Counted from the first letter of the stretch, positions 9,805 through 20,481 are shown. The stretch is 64,000 bases of DNA from Malonomonas rubra (GCF_003247215.1 NZ_QKAP01000121.1:20274-84273), one strand, 5' to 3'. The notes: a model not told the origin generated them from the sequence alone. Numbers and translations are program-made.

Positions 9805-10269
9805 TCAGACCGTACCCATCAGGTTAACCATTTCGATGGCGCTCATCGCCGCCTCGACCCCCTTGTTACCAGCTTTGGTACCGGCACGCTCGATCGCCTG
9901 CTCAACAGAATCAGTGGTCAAAACACCAAAGGCCACCGGCACCCCACTGTCGAGGGAAACCGAAGCAACCCCCTTTGAAACCTCAGCACAGACATAATCG
10001 AAATGTGGTGTTCCGCCACGAATTACAGCCCCAAGGGTGATCACCGCATCGTACTTGCCCGTAGCGACCATCTTCTTGGCCAACAGCGGGATCTCAAAGG
10101 CACCGGGGACTCGCACGACGGTCAGGTTTTTATCTTCCGCACCATGACGGGTCAGAGTATCTATTGCACCTTCCAGCAGACGATCACAGATAAAACTGTT
10201 AAACCGGCTTACAATCAACCCGAAGCGGTAGCCTTTGGCATCCAATTGACCTTCGATAAACTCAGGCAT
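9805..10269 (-). CDS. ribH: 6,7-dimethyl-8-ribityllumazine synthase
   Basis: Condenses the ribityl-aminopyrimidine with 3,4-dihydroxy-2-butanone 4-phosphate, the penultimate riboflavin step. 154 residues. Substrate-site motifs are [52 protein letters not shown] (with the catalytic histidine) and [24 protein letters not shown]. The family forms icosahedral or pentameric shells. It lies between ribBA and nusB. Confidence 0.98.
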   Translation of the reverse strand: MPEFIEGQLDAKGYRFGLIVSRFNSFICDRLLEGAIDTLTRHGAEDKNLTVVRVPGAFEIPLLAKKMVATGKYDAVITLGAVIRGGTPHFDYVCAEVSKGVASVSLDSGVPVAFGVLTTDSVEQAIERAGTKAGNKGVEAAMSAIEMVNLMGTV

Positions 10270-10297
10270 CTTTTCCTCCTATCGTCACTGGCAGCAA

Positions 10298-11503
10298 CTA
10301 GAGATTCTCCAGCATGTGGCCCATTTTTTCACGTTTGGTTTTCAAATATTCTACATTAGTACAGACCGGTACCATCTCGATCGGCACCCTTTCAACAATT
10401 TCCAGACCGTACCCTTCGAGGCCGACAATCTTTTTCGGATTATTGGTCATCAACCTCAATTTCCGCGCGCCCAGGTCGGCCAGCATCTGCGCGCCGATCC
10501 CGTAATCACGCAAATCTGCAGCAAAACCTAGCGCTTCGTTCGCCTCTACCGTATCGCAACCCTGATCCTGCAGGTTGTAAGCCTTAAGTTTATTGACCAG
10601 GCCTATACCACGCCCTTCCTGCCGCATGTAGAGAACTATTCCACAGCCTTCCTTTTCGATGGTTGCCATCGCAGAGTGCAGTTGATCCCCACAGTCGCAA
10701 CGCTGTGAGCCGAAAACATCTCCAGTGAGGCACTCAGAGTGCACCCGCACCAGTACCGGCTCATCCGGACCGATCTCCCCCTTAACGAGGGCAAGATGCA
10801 GCGCCTTATCAACATCGTTCTCATAGACGATCGCCTTGAAATCACCACCATGCTCCGTCGGGATGATTGTTTCTACGGCTTTCCGTACCAACATCTCCTT
10901 GCGCATGCGGTACTCAACCATATCGGCGATGGTGATAATTTTCAGCTCATGCCGCTTGGCAAACTCTTTAAGCTGCGGCATCCGTGCCATCGTGCCGTCT
11001 TCGTTCATGATCTCGCAGATCACTCCAGCCGGCTTCAACCCCGCCAACCGTGCCAAGTCAACCGAGCCTTCAGTCTGACCGGCCCGCACCAGTACCCCCC
11101 CCTTCTTTGCACGTAGCGGGAAGACATGTCCCGGTCGAGCCAGATCACGTGCAGTCGTCTCATCGGCGACGGCTACCTGAATAGTATGCGCCCGGTCGGC
11201 GGCGGAGATTCCAGTTGTGACCCCACGCCGCGCCTCAATCGAAACTGTGAATGCGGTGCCGAAGGATGAGCTGTTATCGGACACCATCAATGGCAGGTCC
11301 AGTTCGTCGGCCCGCGCTTCGGTTAAAGAGAGGCAGATCAGGCCCCGCCCTTCCCGAGCCATGAAGTTGATGATCTCAGGGGTTGCGTATTCGGCCGCAA
11401 CAACCAAGTCACCCTCGTTCTCACGGTCTTCATCATCGACCAAGATCACCATCTTGCCTTGACGGATATCTTCGAGAGCAGCTTCTATTTTCGCAGTCGG
11501 CAT
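10298..11503 (-). CDS. ribBA: Bifunctional DHBP synthase / GTP cyclohydrolase II
   Basis: Supplies both substrates of the riboflavin pathway. Residues 1-200 are 3,4-dihydroxy-2-butanone 4-phosphate synthase with the acidic [16 protein letters not shown] loop and [16 protein letters not shown]. Residues 205-401 are GTP cyclohydrolase II with zinc ligands in [15 protein letters not shown] and the [13 protein letters not shown] motif. Both halves keep their key residues, so both activities are expected. The 401 residues match the normal fused length. It is third in ribD-ribE-ribBA-ribH. No FMN riboswitch was recognised before the operon. Confidence 0.98.
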   Translation of the reverse strand: MPTAKIEAALEDIRQGKMVILVDDEDRENEGDLVVAAEYATPEIINFMAREGRGLICLSLTEARADELDLPLMVSDNSSSFGTAFTVSIEARRGVTTGISAADRAHTIQVAVADETTARDLARPGHVFPLRAKKGGVLVRAGQTEGSVDLARLAGLKPAGVICEIMNEDGTMARMPQLKEFAKRHELKIITIADMVEYRMRKEMLVRKAVETIIPTEHGGDFKAIVYENDVDKALHLALVKGEIGPDEPVLVRVHSECLTGDVFGSQRCDCGDQLHSAMATIEKEGCGIVLYMRQEGRGIGLVNKLKAYNLQDQGCDTVEANEALGFAADLRDYGIGAQMLADLGARKLRLMTNNPKKIVGLEGYGLEIVERVPIEMVPVCTNVEYLKTKREKMGHMLENL

Positions 11504-11545
11504 TGATTCTTCCTTCCGAATTAAAGACGTTAGCCGGGAAATATC

Positions 11546-12196
11546 TCACATAAATCCGTTCTTGGCAAGGAACTCAAGACTGATGCCTTCCCCTTGCTTG
11601 CTGTCAGATTTTGCCTCCAGTAACCGCTCGACATAGCGACCGACCAAATCCGTTTCGATGTTCACTCTTGCCCCTTCGCGGCAGTGCTGCAAAGTTGTCA
11701 TCTCCAACGAGTGAGGGATGATCGCCACCGAAAAACTGTCTTCGCTCACAGTATTCACCGTCAGACTAATGCCATCAATTGCTACAGATCCCTTTGCAAC
11801 CAGATAACGCAGCGCCTCTTCCGGCACACTGAATTCAAAACGGACCGCGTTCTGATCCTGAAAACGCTTCTTCACGATCGCAACACAATCGATATGGCCG
11901 CTGACCAAATGTCCACCAAGCCGGTCGCAAAGCCGCAATGCTCGCTCCAAGTTGACCTGCATGTTTGCTCTCAAGCTGCCCAGGTTGCTGCAATCGAGAG
12001 TCTCAGGCGAAACATCGGCCGAAAAGGAATGCTCGTCCCAGGAAACAACAGTCAGGCAAACACCATTGACCGCAATACTTTCTCCCAGATGCAACTCCTC
12101 TCTTGCCAACTCGCTGGCGATCTGCAACACTGCGGAATTCCCCTGCCGTTTGAGACTACGTACAGTACCAACCGCTTGAATCAACCCCGTAAACAT
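11546..12196 (-). CDS. ribE: Riboflavin synthase, alpha-type
   Basis: Dismutates two lumazine molecules to riboflavin; 216 residues. It has the internal repeat typical of the family: an N-terminal barrel beginning MFTGLIQAVGTV with LGESIAVNGVCLTV, and a second barrel with KGSVAIDGISLTVN. GGHLVSGHIDCVA lies between them. The start overlaps the ribD stop by 16 bases, indicating translational coupling. Confidence 0.97.
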   Translation of the reverse strand: MFTGLIQAVGTVRSLKRQGNSAVLQIASELAREELHLGESIAVNGVCLTVVSWDEHSFSADVSPETLDCSNLGSLRANMQVNLERALRLCDRLGGHLVSGHIDCVAIVKKRFQDQNAVRFEFSVPEEALRYLVAKGSVAIDGISLTVNTVSEDSFSVAIIPHSLEMTTLQHCREGARVNIETDLVGRYVERLLEAKSDSKQGEGISLEFLAKNGFM

Positions 12197-13296
12197 CGTT
12201 CAACCTCTCCTACAATCAAAAGATCTTTATCAACCTGTTCATAGCGAAGATCTCCCAGCGGTATCGCCTCTGCCAATACCGTGCAGCCGCTGCCGGAAAA
12301 GATTCCGTAAGTGACGGCCCCACCGATCAACTTAGGGGCAACAAAAACCTGTAGCTGATCGATCAAACCGGCAGTTAAGGCCGCTCCGGCCAAAGTCGAA
12401 CCACCTTCCAACAACAAACGTTGCACATCTCGCTTCCCCAGTTCATGCCAAAGATGGGGCAGAGAAACCTTACCTTCATCAGCAGGAAACTTGACGACCT
12501 CTGCTCCAGCATGCTGCAAACGAAGGATCTTCTCCTCATCGTCACTAATGGTCGCAATAAGGGTCCAGGACGTCGAATGTTGTTGCAGCATCGCTGCGTC
12601 AGCTGGCATCCGCAAGTGGCTATCCACCACCACGCGCAGCGGATCACGTCCTCCGCCATCGGGTAAACGGGTATTCAACAAAGGATCATCAGCAAGAACG
12701 GTCTCCACTCCGACCATGATCGCCTCGACCCTGTTGCGCAGGAGATGCCCCCGCAGGCGACTCTGCTCACCGGTAATCCATTTTGAGTCTCCGCTTGCCG
12801 TAGCGGTCTTGCCATCCAAGGTCATTGCTGCCTTATAGATTGTGTAAGGCATTCCAGATGAGAGAAGCCGGGCAAACGGCATCACCAGCCGCCGACACTC
12901 TTGCTCTTCAATCCCGATGGTCACCTCAATCCCGGCCTGCCGCAATTTCTCAATTCCTCTCCCGCAAACACACGGGTTCGGGTCCTGTACCCCGACAAAC
13001 ACCCTCCCGACACCGGCCTTGACCAGAGCGTTGGCGCAGGGACCGGTCCTCCCGTGATGCGAACAGGGTTCAAGAGTGACATAAACATCAGCACCTCTGG
13101 CCAGCCCGCCAGCTTGGCGTAGCGCAAAAATCTCGGCATGCGGCTCACCCGCCTTGGGATGAAATCCTTGACCAACGACCTTGCCGGAACGTACGATCAA
13201 GGCCCCAACCGGCGGATTCGGCGATGTTCGTCCTTCTCCCCGGCGAGCCAGACCGATCGCCTGCTGCATATACTGTCGATGGATGTCGAGATCCAT
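12181..13296 (-). CDS. ribD: Riboflavin biosynthesis deaminase/reductase
   Basis: Carries out the deamination and side-chain reduction steps after GTP cyclohydrolase II. 371 residues. The N-terminal cytidine-deaminase-like domain has zinc motifs HAEIFALRQAG and PCSHHGRTGPCANAL. The C-terminal NADPH reductase domain starts near residue 150 (YKAAMTLDGKTATASGDSKW) and contains LLLEGGSTLAGAAL. The start at 13296 has AAGGA 7 bases upstream; an in-frame GTG two codons earlier is less likely. It is the first gene of the rib block, separated from nrdR by a hairpin. Confidence 0.97.
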   Translation of the reverse strand: MDLDIHRQYMQQAIGLARRGEGRTSPNPPVGALIVRSGKVVGQGFHPKAGEPHAEIFALRQAGGLARGADVYVTLEPCSHHGRTGPCANALVKAGVGRVFVGVQDPNPCVCGRGIEKLRQAGIEVTIGIEEQECRRLVMPFARLLSSGMPYTIYKAAMTLDGKTATASGDSKWITGEQSRLRGHLLRNRVEAIMVGVETVLADDPLLNTRLPDGGGRDPLRVVVDSHLRMPADAAMLQQHSTSWTLIATISDDEEKILRLQHAGAEVVKFPADEGKVSLPHLWHELGKRDVQRLLLEGGSTLAGAALTAGLIDQLQVFVAPKLIGGAVTYGIFSGSGCTVLAEAIPLGDLRYEQVDKDLLIVGEVERCLRG

Positions 13297-13324
13297 TTCC
13301 ACTTCCTTTTAACCTCTAAAAGCA

Positions 13325-13358
13325 CAACAGCCGGAATACCCACGATATCCCGGCTGTT
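13325..13358 (-). terminator. Hairpin between nrdR and ribD
   Basis: ACAGCCGG (13327-13334) pairs with CCGGCTGT, and the stem continues inward with GATA/TATT pairs. On the minus strand it is followed by TGTGCTTTTAG. The T run is weak, so it may be a partial terminator separating glyA-comEB-nrdR from the rib genes. Confidence 0.5.
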
Positions 13359-13382
13359 TAGAAAAATCTACAGAGGAATCTC

Positions 13383-13841
13383 CTAGTTCGAGTTCTTCAA
13401 CAAATCCGTCAACTCAGTCATAAATTCGTTAATATCCTTGAATTGGCGGTAAACAGAAGCAAAACGCACATAGGCGACCTCGTCAACCGAATGTAGAGTA
13501 TCCATGACCGCTTCACCGATCAGGCTGGCATCGATCTCCTTATCGCCCCGCTCCTGAAATCTGCGCTCGAGCTGGTCGACCATCTCCTCGATCTGCTCAA
13601 CCGAAACCGGTCGTTTCTCGCAAGCACGCTGCATTCCGGCAATAATCTTCATTCGATCGAAGGCCTCTCGGCGACCATCTTTCTTGATCACCCAAGGAAG
13701 GATCTCTTCGACCCGTTCGTAGGTGGTGAAACGACGCTCGCAGGCAGGGCATTCGCGACGACGACGGACGCTATTCCCTTCTTTGCCGAGGCGGGAATCG
13801 ACCACGCGAGTATCATCATGTTGACAGAAAGGGCACTTCAT
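13383..13841 (-). CDS. nrdR: Transcriptional repressor NrdR
   Basis: A zinc-ribbon and ATP-cone repressor of ribonucleotide reductase genes; 152 residues. The zinc ribbon is [10 protein letters not shown] followed by [15 protein letters not shown]. The ATP-cone starts near residue 48 ([18 protein letters not shown]). The start shares an ATGA with the stop of the deaminase gene upstream. It is often found next to ribD and glyA, as here. Confidence 0.98.
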   Translation of the reverse strand: MKCPFCQHDDTRVVDSRLGKEGNSVRRRRECPACERRFTTYERVEEILPWVIKKDGRREAFDRMKIIAGMQRACEKRPVSVEQIEEMVDQLERRFQERGDKEIDASLIGEAVMDTLHSVDEVAYVRFASVYRQFKDINEFMTELTDLLKNSN

Positions 13842-14296
13842 AGGTCCTCATCTTGTTCGAACTGCACAAATTCGATACCGGCCTCTTGTAACATCTGCAA
13901 CGACAGCTCATCCGGGTAACCACGCTTAAACACCACCCCGCCTACACCGGCATTGATCAGCATCTTGGCGCAAATAATACAGGGAGAATCGGTACAGTAG
14001 AGGGTCGAACCATCGATGTTGATGCCATGCCGAGCCGCCTGGATAATGGCGTTCTGCTCGGCATGGAGACCGCGGCAGAGTTCGTGGCGCTCACCGGAAG
14101 GAACATTGAGTTGATCACGCAGGCAACCTGTAATATCACAGTGGGTGATGCCACTCGGCACCCCGTTGTATCCGGTTGCCAGGATATTCTTTTCTTTTAC
14201 CAGAATCGCCCCGACCTTACGACGCATACAGGTCGATCGGCTGGCAACCAGCTCGGTGATCTGCATGAAATATTCGTCCCAACTCGGTCGTTGCAC
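13838..14296 (-). CDS. comEB: dCMP/deoxycytidylate deaminase family protein
   Basis: Deaminates dCMP to dUMP, feeding thymidylate synthesis. 152 residues starting from the GTG at 14296, which has AAGGA 8 bases upstream. The longer open frame to 14422 would run into glyA. Zinc-site motifs are [15 protein letters not shown] and [41 protein letters not shown] is typical of the family. The GTG start is 12 bases after glyA and the stop overlaps nrdR, so the three appear co-transcribed. Confidence 0.92.
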   Translation of the reverse strand: MQRPSWDEYFMQITELVASRSTCMRRKVGAILVKEKNILATGYNGVPSGITHCDITGCLRDQLNVPSGERHELCRGLHAEQNAIIQAARHGINIDGSTLYCTDSPCIICAKMLINAGVGGVVFKRGYPDELSLQMLQEAGIEFVQFEQDEDL

Positions 14297-14307
14297 GGGA
14301 TAGTTCC

Positions 14308-15561
14308 TTACTTCAGGCGATGAGCGTACAGCGGGAACGCCTTGCAAAGTTCCTTGACCTCGGCGCGGATCTTCGCCAGTTCCTCTTTGTTGTCGATATT
14401 CTTCAATGCACGATCGATCCAACCGGCAACCTTGACCATCTCCGGTTCTTTCAGGCCTCGGCTGGTCGTCGCCGGGGTGCCGATACGGATACCGCTGGTA
14501 ACGAACGGCGAACGGCTGTCGAACGGCACGGCGTTTTTATTCACGGTGATGCCCGCTTCTTCCAGAACCGCTTCAGCAACCTTACCGGTCAACTCGGTAC
14601 CGGTAAAATCGAGCAGCATCAGGTGATTGTCGGTGCCACCGGAGACCAGCTTGTACCCTTTGGCGACCAGTTCTTTGGCTAAAGTCTGCGCGTTGTTGAC
14701 CACCTGCTGCGCGTACTGTTTGAACTCCGGAGAGAGTGCCTCCTTGAAGGCCACAGCCTTGGCGGCAATGACGTGCATCAGCGGGCCGCCCTGAATTCCG
14801 GGGAAGATGTTGCTGTTCAGCTTCTTACTCCATTCCTCCGTGCAGAGAATCATGCCGCCACGGGGCCCGCGCAGAGTCTTGTGAGTGGTGGTGGTAACAA
14901 ACTCGGCATAGGGGACGGGATTTGGGTGGACACCGGCTGCGACCAGCCCAGCGATATGAGCCATGTCGACCATCACCACCGCGCCTACTTCATCAGCGAT
15001 GCGGCGGAAAGCCGGAAAATCAATCTCGCGGGCATAGGCGCTGGCACCAACGACGATCATCTTCGGTTTATGCTCCTTGGCAAGGCGCTCGACCTCATCG
15101 TAATCGATGGTGCCAGTTTCTTCCTTCACCCCGTAAGGGACGATATTGTAGAGTTTGCCAGAGAAATTGACCGGTGAACCGTGCGTCAGGTGACCACCAT
15201 GAGCCAAGTTCATGCCGAGAACGGTGTCGCCCGGCTCACATACAGCCATATAAACCGCCATATTGGCCTGGGACCCGGAGTGCGGCTGCACGTTGACATG
15301 CTCTGCACCGAACAGTTCCTTGGCGCGATCGATCGCAAGTTGTTCTGCCTTGTCAACCACTTCACAACCACCGTAGTAACGCTTGGCCGGATAACCTTCA
15401 GCGTATTTGTTAGTCAATACTGACCCCTGGGCCTCAAGAACAGCCTCACTAACAAAGTTTTCTGAAGCGATAAATTCGAGGTTGTATTCCTGACGCTCGG
15501 TCTCTTCAACCAGAATTTCAGCGATGGTTGGATCAACAACAGATAGATTTTTTTCAGACAT
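14308..15561 (-). CDS. glyA: Serine hydroxymethyltransferase
   Basis: A PLP enzyme interconverting serine and glycine with tetrahydrofolate. 417 residues from the ATG at 15561 (GGAGAAGAAA just upstream), the same length as E. coli GlyA. The upstream in-frame codons come from a terminator and are unlikely to be translated. Motifs: [49 protein letters not shown], and the PLP-lysine motif [14 protein letters not shown]. Confidence 0.98.
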   Translation of the reverse strand: MSEKNLSVVDPTIAEILVEETERQEYNLEFIASENFVSEAVLEAQGSVLTNKYAEGYPAKRYYGGCEVVDKAEQLAIDRAKELFGAEHVNVQPHSGSQANMAVYMAVCEPGDTVLGMNLAHGGHLTHGSPVNFSGKLYNIVPYGVKEETGTIDYDEVERLAKEHKPKMIVVGASAYAREIDFPAFRRIADEVGAVVMVDMAHIAGLVAAGVHPNPVPYAEFVTTTTHKTLRGPRGGMILCTEEWSKKLNSNIFPGIQGGPLMHVIAAKAVAFKEALSPEFKQYAQQVVNNAQTLAKELVAKGYKLVSGGTDNHLMLLDFTGTELTGKVAEAVLEEAGITVNKNAVPFDSRSPFVTSGIRIGTPATTSRGLKEPEMVKVAGWIDRALKNIDNKEELAKIRAEVKELCKAFPLYAHRLK

Positions 15562-15579
15562 TTTCTTCTCCGTATACGT

Positions 15580-15608
15580 AAAAAGCGGGACAGTCAACTG
15601 CCCCGCTT
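15580..15608 (-). terminator. Terminator between rpiB and glyA
   Basis: On the minus strand AAGCGGGGCAG and CTGTCCCGCTT form an 11-bp stem (one bulge or wobble), followed by TTTACG. Together with the neighbouring T-rich bases it would end the fab-rpiB transcript before glyA. Confidence 0.7.
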
Positions 15609-15617
15609 CAATGTTTT

Positions 15618-16061
15618 TTATTCAGCCTGCTCTGCGGCGGCAATCTTCAACAGCCGGTTCTGGTGTCGGCCCCCCTCGAATTTCGTATCAAGCCAGATTT
15701 CGGCTAACCGGACCCCTTGCGCTACCGTCAAAATCCGTCCGCCCATTACCAAGATATTAGCGTTATTATGCTCTTTCGACATCTGCGCAGTGAATTCATC
15801 ATGCACCAGCGCTGCGCGGATTCCCGAAAACTTGTTGGCGATGATTGACATGCCGATTCCGGTGCCACAAACAAGAATGCCCCGTTCGACCACTCCCTTG
15901 GATACTGCACTAGCAACCTTGACGCCGAAATCAGGGTAGTCAACCGAGTCATCAGTAAAAGCACCAAAGTCTTCGACCTCGAGCCCGCGCTGCTGCAACA
16001 TATTAAAAAGAGCCTGCTTCAGTTCAAGGCCGCCATGGTCGGATCCAACTGCTATTTTCAT
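15618..16061 (-). CDS. rpiB: Ribose-5-phosphate isomerase B
   Basis: Interconverts ribose 5-phosphate and ribulose 5-phosphate; LacA/RpiB family, 147 residues from the ATG at 16061. Motifs: [26 protein letters not shown], and [25 protein letters not shown] with the active-site cysteine. A TTG three codons earlier (16070) would overlap the fabF stop and cannot be excluded. It is the last gene of the fatty-acid run, and the rpiB-glyA pairing is common. Confidence 0.93.
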   Translation of the reverse strand: MKIAVGSDHGGLELKQALFNMLQQRGLEVEDFGAFTDDSVDYPDFGVKVASAVSKGVVERGILVCGTGIGMSIIANKFSGIRAALVHDEFTAQMSKEHNNANILVMGGRILTVAQGVRLAEIWLDTKFEGGRHQNRLLKIAAAEQAE

Positions 16062-16066
16062 CGTTT

Positions 16067-17299
16067 TCAAACTTTCTTGAACAACAAGGTGGCGTTAGTT
16101 CCACCGAAGCCGAAGGAGTTCGACATGGCGATGTCGCACTTAGCCTCGCGAGCTACGTTAGGCACGTAATCAAGATCGCAATCCGGATCCGGCTCATCAT
16201 AGTTAATGGTCGGAGGAATGACGCCGTTGGCAATAGACAGCGCCATATAAACCGCTTCGAAACCACCCGCCGCGCCAAGACCGTGTCCGGTCATACTCTT
16301 GGTCGAGCTGATCATCAGTTTTTTCGCACTATCCCCGAAAACAGACTTGACCGCCATCGTTTCGTAAAGGTCGTTGAAATGGGTCGAGGTGCCATGCGCG
16401 TTGATGTAGTCGACGTCTTCCGACTTTACCCCGGCATTATTCAGCGCCATCTTCATACAACGTGCAGCGCCTTCACCACCTGCTGCCGGTTGAGTCAGGT
16501 GATAGGCGTCGCTGCTCATGCCGTACCCACCGACCTCGCAGTAGATCTTGGCACCGCGGGCCTTGGCCTGCTCGTACTCCTCTAAGATAACGATCCCGGC
16601 ACCTTCCGCCATAACGAACCCATCGCGATTCTTTTCGAACGGGCGGCTGGCTCCCTGTGGGTCGTCATTACGGGTCGATAGCGCCTTCATGACATTGAAA
16701 CCGCCGATTGCCAGCGGTGTGATAGTTGACTCGGTACCACCAGCAAACATGGCATCGGCATCACCGCGCGCAATCATGTGATACGCATCTCCGATCGAAT
16801 GGGTGCCCGTCGCGCAGGCGGAAACCGACGAGAGATTCGGCCCCTTCGCACCGAAACGTATCGAAATGTGTCCCGGAGCCAGATTGATGATCAGCATCGG
16901 GATAAAAAACGGCGAGATTTTCTTATACCCCCGCTCGTTCAGCACATCGTGGTATTTTTCCATCGTCGGCAACCCCCCCAATCCAGAACCGACCAGAACA
17001 CCGACGCGCTCAGCGTTTTCTTCGGTAATCTGCAAACCGGAATCATTGTACGCCATTTCAGCGGCAGCCAGCCCGTACTGGATAAAGAGATCCATTTTCT
17101 TGATCTCTTTCTTTTCGATAAAGTCTTCAGCATTGAAATCCTTGACTTCGCCGGCAATCTGGCTTGGCAGTTCGGAGGCATCGAAACGGGTAATTGGCCC
17201 TAATCCGGATTGCCCGGAAGTAATGGCTGTCCAGTTCTTCTCAACACCGGTCCCAAGCGGGGACACGATACCGATACCGGTGACCACAACTCTACGCAT
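16067..17299 (-). CDS. fabF: 3-oxoacyl-[ACP] synthase II
   Basis: The condensing enzyme of fatty-acid elongation, 410 residues. The active-site cysteine is in [18 protein letters not shown]. Histidines are in [12 protein letters not shown] and [18 protein letters not shown]. The N-terminus [15 protein letters not shown] is standard. It acts on malonyl-ACP and acyl-ACP. It follows acpP after a hairpin that may lower fabF relative to acpP. Confidence 0.98.
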   Translation of the reverse strand: MRRVVVTGIGIVSPLGTGVEKNWTAITSGQSGLGPITRFDASELPSQIAGEVKDFNAEDFIEKKEIKKMDLFIQYGLAAAEMAYNDSGLQITEENAERVGVLVGSGLGGLPTMEKYHDVLNERGYKKISPFFIPMLIINLAPGHISIRFGAKGPNLSSVSACATGTHSIGDAYHMIARGDADAMFAGGTESTITPLAIGGFNVMKALSTRNDDPQGASRPFEKNRDGFVMAEGAGIVILEEYEQAKARGAKIYCEVGGYGMSSDAYHLTQPAAGGEGAARCMKMALNNAGVKSEDVDYINAHGTSTHFNDLYETMAVKSVFGDSAKKLMISSTKSMTGHGLGAAGGFEAVYMALSIANGVIPPTINYDEPDPDCDLDYVPNVAREAKCDIAMSNSFGFGGTNATLLFKKV

Positions 17300-17401
17300 A
17301 ACTCTCTCTTTTCAATCGTCTATTCGGCGAACCGAAGCAGAAACTGTTTAAAATAAGCGGAGTAACTGTTTTTCTTCTTTACAGTACGGCAGAAAGTAGA
17401 A

Positions 17402-17431
17402 CGGTGGCAACGGAACCTATCCGCTGCCACC
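17402..17431 (-). terminator. Hairpin between acpP and fabF
   Basis: CGGTGGCAACGG (17402-17413) pairs with CCGCTGCCACCG with one mismatch, directly after the acpP stop. On the minus strand only TTCTAC follows. On the plus strand CTTTTTTCTT follows. For fabF it would act as a partial terminator or mRNA-end stabiliser rather than a full stop. Confidence 0.5.
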
Positions 17432-17440
17432 GCTTTTTTC

Positions 17441-17674
17441 TTAGGAAGCGTTGCTGATGTAGTCAACTGCGTCCTGAACCTTCTGGATCTTCTCTGCGTC
17501 TTCGTCGGAGATTTCGACGTCAAACTCTTCTTCGAGAGCCATAACTAGTTCAACGGTGTCGAGAGAGTCGGCACCTAGATCGTCCATGAAGGCTGCATCA
17601 GGGGTTACTTGGTCTTCGTCAACACCCAGTTGCTCCGCAACAATCTGCTTTACACGTTCTTCGATAGAAGCCAT
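17441..17674 (-). CDS. acpP: Acyl carrier protein
   Basis: A 77-residue acidic carrier of the growing acyl chain. The phosphopantetheine serine is Ser37 in [19 protein letters not shown]. The start [18 protein letters not shown] is typical. It lies between fabG and fabF as in most bacteria. Confidence 0.99.
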   Translation of the reverse strand: MASIEERVKQIVAEQLGVDEDQVTPDAAFMDDLGADSLDTVELVMALEEEFDVEISDEDAEKIQKVQDAVDYISNAS

Positions 17675-17719
17675 CTGCTTTCCTCCTGTTTGGTTTCGGC
17701 TATGAATAAGCCATTTTGT

Positions 17720-18457
17720 TTACATGTACATTCCGCCGTTGACCCCGAGAACCTGCCCGGTAATGTAACCGGAGTTGTCGGAAGCTAGAAAAAGAACCGC
17801 GTTGGCGATATCGTCCGCCGAACCGAGACGCTCAAGAGGAATCTGAGCAGCCAGTTCCTGACGCTTGTCTTCTGCCAGCGCGTCAGTCATGGCGGTGGCG
17901 ATAAAGCCGGGGGCAACCGCATTTACGGTCACGTTACGCTTGGCCAATTCACGGGCATTGGAACGGGTCAACCCCATCAACCCCGCCTTACTGGCACAGT
18001 AATTGGCCTGACCGGCATTGCCCATCTGCCCAACAACCGAAGCGATGTTAATAATCCGGCCGCTACGCTGCTTGGTCATTACCTTGGCGGCAGCGCGGGT
18101 GCACAAGAAAGCACCTTTCAGATTGACGCTGAGAACAGCATCCCAGTCCTCATCCTTCATTCGCAACAGCAAACCGTCACGAGTGATACCGGCATTGTTG
18201 ACCAAGATGTCGACCGATCCGAAAGTCTCCTTGGCGACCTTGATCATATTTTCAACATCAGCTGCGTCGGTAACGTTACCGGTCACGGCAACCGCCTCAG
18301 CACCGCTTTCTTTCAGTTCATCAACAAAGGCCTCGGTTGCTTCTGGATCGATATCTACAGCGACAATCTTTGCTCCCTGACTTGCCAGCGCCAAGGAAAT
18401 GCTGCGTCCGATACCTCGTGAGGCACCAGTCACAACAGCAACTCTATCCTGTACCAT
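17720..18457 (-). CDS. fabG: 3-oxoacyl-[ACP] reductase
   Basis: NADPH-dependent short-chain dehydrogenase of fatty-acid synthesis. 245 residues from the ATG at 18457, which has AAGGAG at 7 bases; an ATG six bases earlier is too close to that site. Motifs: nucleotide loop TGASRGIGRSISLAL, NNAG, catalytic Ser/Tyr/Lys in INIASVVGQMGNAGQANYCASKAG, and a C-terminal GQVLGVNGGMYM. Confidence 0.98.
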   Translation of the reverse strand: MVQDRVAVVTGASRGIGRSISLALASQGAKIVAVDIDPEATEAFVDELKESGAEAVAVTGNVTDAADVENMIKVAKETFGSVDILVNNAGITRDGLLLRMKDEDWDAVLSVNLKGAFLCTRAAAKVMTKQRSGRIINIASVVGQMGNAGQANYCASKAGLMGLTRSNARELAKRNVTVNAVAPGFIATAMTDALAEDKRQELAAQIPLERLGSADDIANAVLFLASDNSGYITGQVLGVNGGMYM

Positions 18458-18496
18458 ATTCATTCTCCTTATTTGTACGTAATTTTTTCTAGAGAG

Positions 18497-19411
18497 CTAA
18501 AGTTTTTTCAGGCTGTCGATGTCAGCAATATTCTGTACCGTCGTGCCTTTAGCAATCCTCTTTACCAAACCGGAGAGCACTTTACCGGGACCGATCTCTA
18601 TATAGTTGGTGACACCCAACTCTTGCATCTTCAGCACCGATTCGTCCCAGCGCACAGCAGCACAGACCTGCTCAACCAACAACGGCTTAACCCGCTCAGG
18701 ACCCAGGTATGGGGCAGCTTCAACATTGCCGACAACCGGACACTTGAATTCACCGATCGTGACACCTTCAAGGACTTCAGCCAAACGCTTGGCTGCCGGC
18801 TCCATCAAGGCAGAATGGAACGGAGCACTAACCGGCAACGGCAATGCCCGCTTTGCGCCAGCTTCCTTGGCAAGGGTCATGGCACGCTCAACTGCGGTAG
18901 CGTGACCGGCTATAACGATCTGTCCAGGGCTGTTGAAGTTAGCCGGAGCCACGATCTCTCCCTCAGCTGCTTTTTCACAGATCAGCGTCAACTCTGGAGC
19001 ATCAATCCCCATGATCGCCGCCATGGCGCCGAAACCGACCGGCACCGCCTCCTGCATAAAGGTGCCACGCTGACGGACGGTCTTGACGGCATCTGCCAGA
19101 GAAAGCGCCCCGACCGAAACTAGCGCCGAATACTCGCCGAGCGAATGTCCGGCAGCAAAAGCGGGCTGCAGGTCTGTTTCCTGCTCCAAAACTCGTAACG
19201 CGGCAATACTGGTAGTGAGAATGGCAGGTTGTGTGTTGGCGGTCAGCTTCAGCTCATCTTCACTACCACTGAAACACATGGCCGCAAGATCAAAACCGAG
19301 GGAGTCGTTCGCTTCTTGGAAAACATGCTTGGCGACGAGAAAATTTTCCGCCAGATCTTTGCCCATTCCTGAATACTGAGAACCCTGACCGGGAAACAAA
19401 AATGCGTTCAT
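18497..19411 (-). CDS. fabD: Malonyl-CoA:ACP transacylase
   Basis: Loads malonate onto ACP; 304 residues. The N-terminus MNAFLFPGQGSQYSGMG, the active-site serine in AAGHSLGEYSALVSVG and the histidine in LPVSAPFHSALM are all present. It lies in the order fabH-fabD-fabG. The ribosome site is weak. Confidence 0.98.
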   Translation of the reverse strand: MNAFLFPGQGSQYSGMGKDLAENFLVAKHVFQEANDSLGFDLAAMCFSGSEDELKLTANTQPAILTTSIAALRVLEQETDLQPAFAAGHSLGEYSALVSVGALSLADAVKTVRQRGTFMQEAVPVGFGAMAAIMGIDAPELTLICEKAAEGEIVAPANFNSPGQIVIAGHATAVERAMTLAKEAGAKRALPLPVSAPFHSALMEPAAKRLAEVLEGVTIGEFKCPVVGNVEAAPYLGPERVKPLLVEQVCAAVRWDESVLKMQELGVTNYIEIGPGKVLSGLVKRIAKGTTVQNIADIDSLKKL

Positions 19412-19452
19412 ATGATTAATCCGTATCTGAAAATTTTAAGTTCAGCTCAAGT

Positions 19453-20430
19453 TTACCAACGAACCAAGGTCCCGCCCCAGGTGAAACCACCACCAAACGC
19501 GGCCAGCAACAGCAGATTACCTTCTTTTAAACGCCCTTCACGCTGTGCTTCATCAATGGCAATCGGGATGGTCGCCGCCGATGTGTTACCATACTTTTGG
19601 ACATTTATAAAACACTGATCATCAGTCAGTTTCAAACGTTTGGCGGTCGCTTCGAGGATACGTATATTTGCTTGATGCGGGATAAACAGGTCAACATCGG
19701 CGCAGCGGAAACCTTGCTCTTTAAGAACCGCTTTAGAGACCTCCGTCATCATGCGAACAGCAAACTTGTAAACCTCATTCCCCTGCATTTTCAGGTACGG
19801 AAGCCGCTTCTCCAGGCCTTCTGCAGAAGCCGGATATACTGCGCCAAAGCCAGGCTGGTAAAGGAGCTCGATATGATTGCCGTCGGTATGCAGATGGGAA
19901 GCTAGCACACCAGCATCGCCATCTTGAGCTTCTAGGACGACGGCACCAGCTCCATCACCAAACAGAACACAGGTATTGCGATCAGTCCAATCGAGCGAGC
20001 GACTGAAAGTTTCCGCTCCGATAACCAGCGCCTTTTTTCCCCGCCCTGCGATCAAGTAATCATCAGCATTGGCAAGGGCGAAAAGAAAACCACTACAAGC
20101 GGCGGAAACATCATAGGCATAGGCGTTTTTGGCACCAAGTTTGGCTTGCACAACACAGGCAGTCGCAGGCCAGGGATAGTCACCAGTAATGGTACCAACG
20201 ACGATCAGGTCGATTTCTTCAGCAGACAGGCCGGCGGCATCCAGAGCACGCTTGGCCGCTATGGCCGCAAGATCGGAAGTAAACTCGCCCTCTGCAGCAA
20301 TGTGGCGTTCCTCTATTCCGGTTCGCGTGACGATCCAGTCATGATTCGTATCGACAATCTTTTCGAGATCATAATTGGTCAATACCTTTTCCGGAGTATA
20401 AGATCCCGTACCGATGATACGTGATTTCAT
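19453..20430 (-). CDS. fabH: 3-oxoacyl-[ACP] synthase III
   Basis: Starts fatty-acid synthesis by condensing acetyl-CoA (or another acyl-CoA) with malonyl-ACP. 325 residues from the ATG at 20430, which has AAGGAG 7-8 bases upstream; the open frame runs further to 20469 without support. The catalytic triad is in YDVSAACSGFLFALAN (Cys), LFIPHQANIRIL (His) and QKYGNTSAATIPIA (Asn). It follows plsX, and the plsX-fabH pairing is standard. Confidence 0.98.
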   Translation of the reverse strand: MKSRIIGTGSYTPEKVLTNYDLEKIVDTNHDWIVTRTGIEERHIAAEGEFTSDLAAIAAKRALDAAGLSAEEIDLIVVGTITGDYPWPATACVVQAKLGAKNAYAYDVSAACSGFLFALANADDYLIAGRGKKALVIGAETFSRSLDWTDRNTCVLFGDGAGAVVLEAQDGDAGVLASHLHTDGNHIELLYQPGFGAVYPASAEGLEKRLPYLKMQGNEVYKFAVRMMTEVSKAVLKEQGFRCADVDLFIPHQANIRILEATAKRLKLTDDQCFINVQKYGNTSAATIPIAIDEAQREGRLKEGNLLLLAAFGGGFTWGGTLVRW

Positions 20431-20481
20431 AGCTGGTTCTCCTTTTCCAGAGACATCATCACAAAGCAAAACACTACAAAA

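Noticed and set aside
10298..13382. FMN riboswitch expected before the riboflavin genes
   Set aside because: I searched the ribD leader and gaps for the conserved RFN element and did not find it; only a simple hairpin is present.
13838..14422. Longer start for the deoxycytidylate deaminase
   Set aside because: It would overlap glyA by over 100 bases; the GTG at 14296 has a proper ribosome site.
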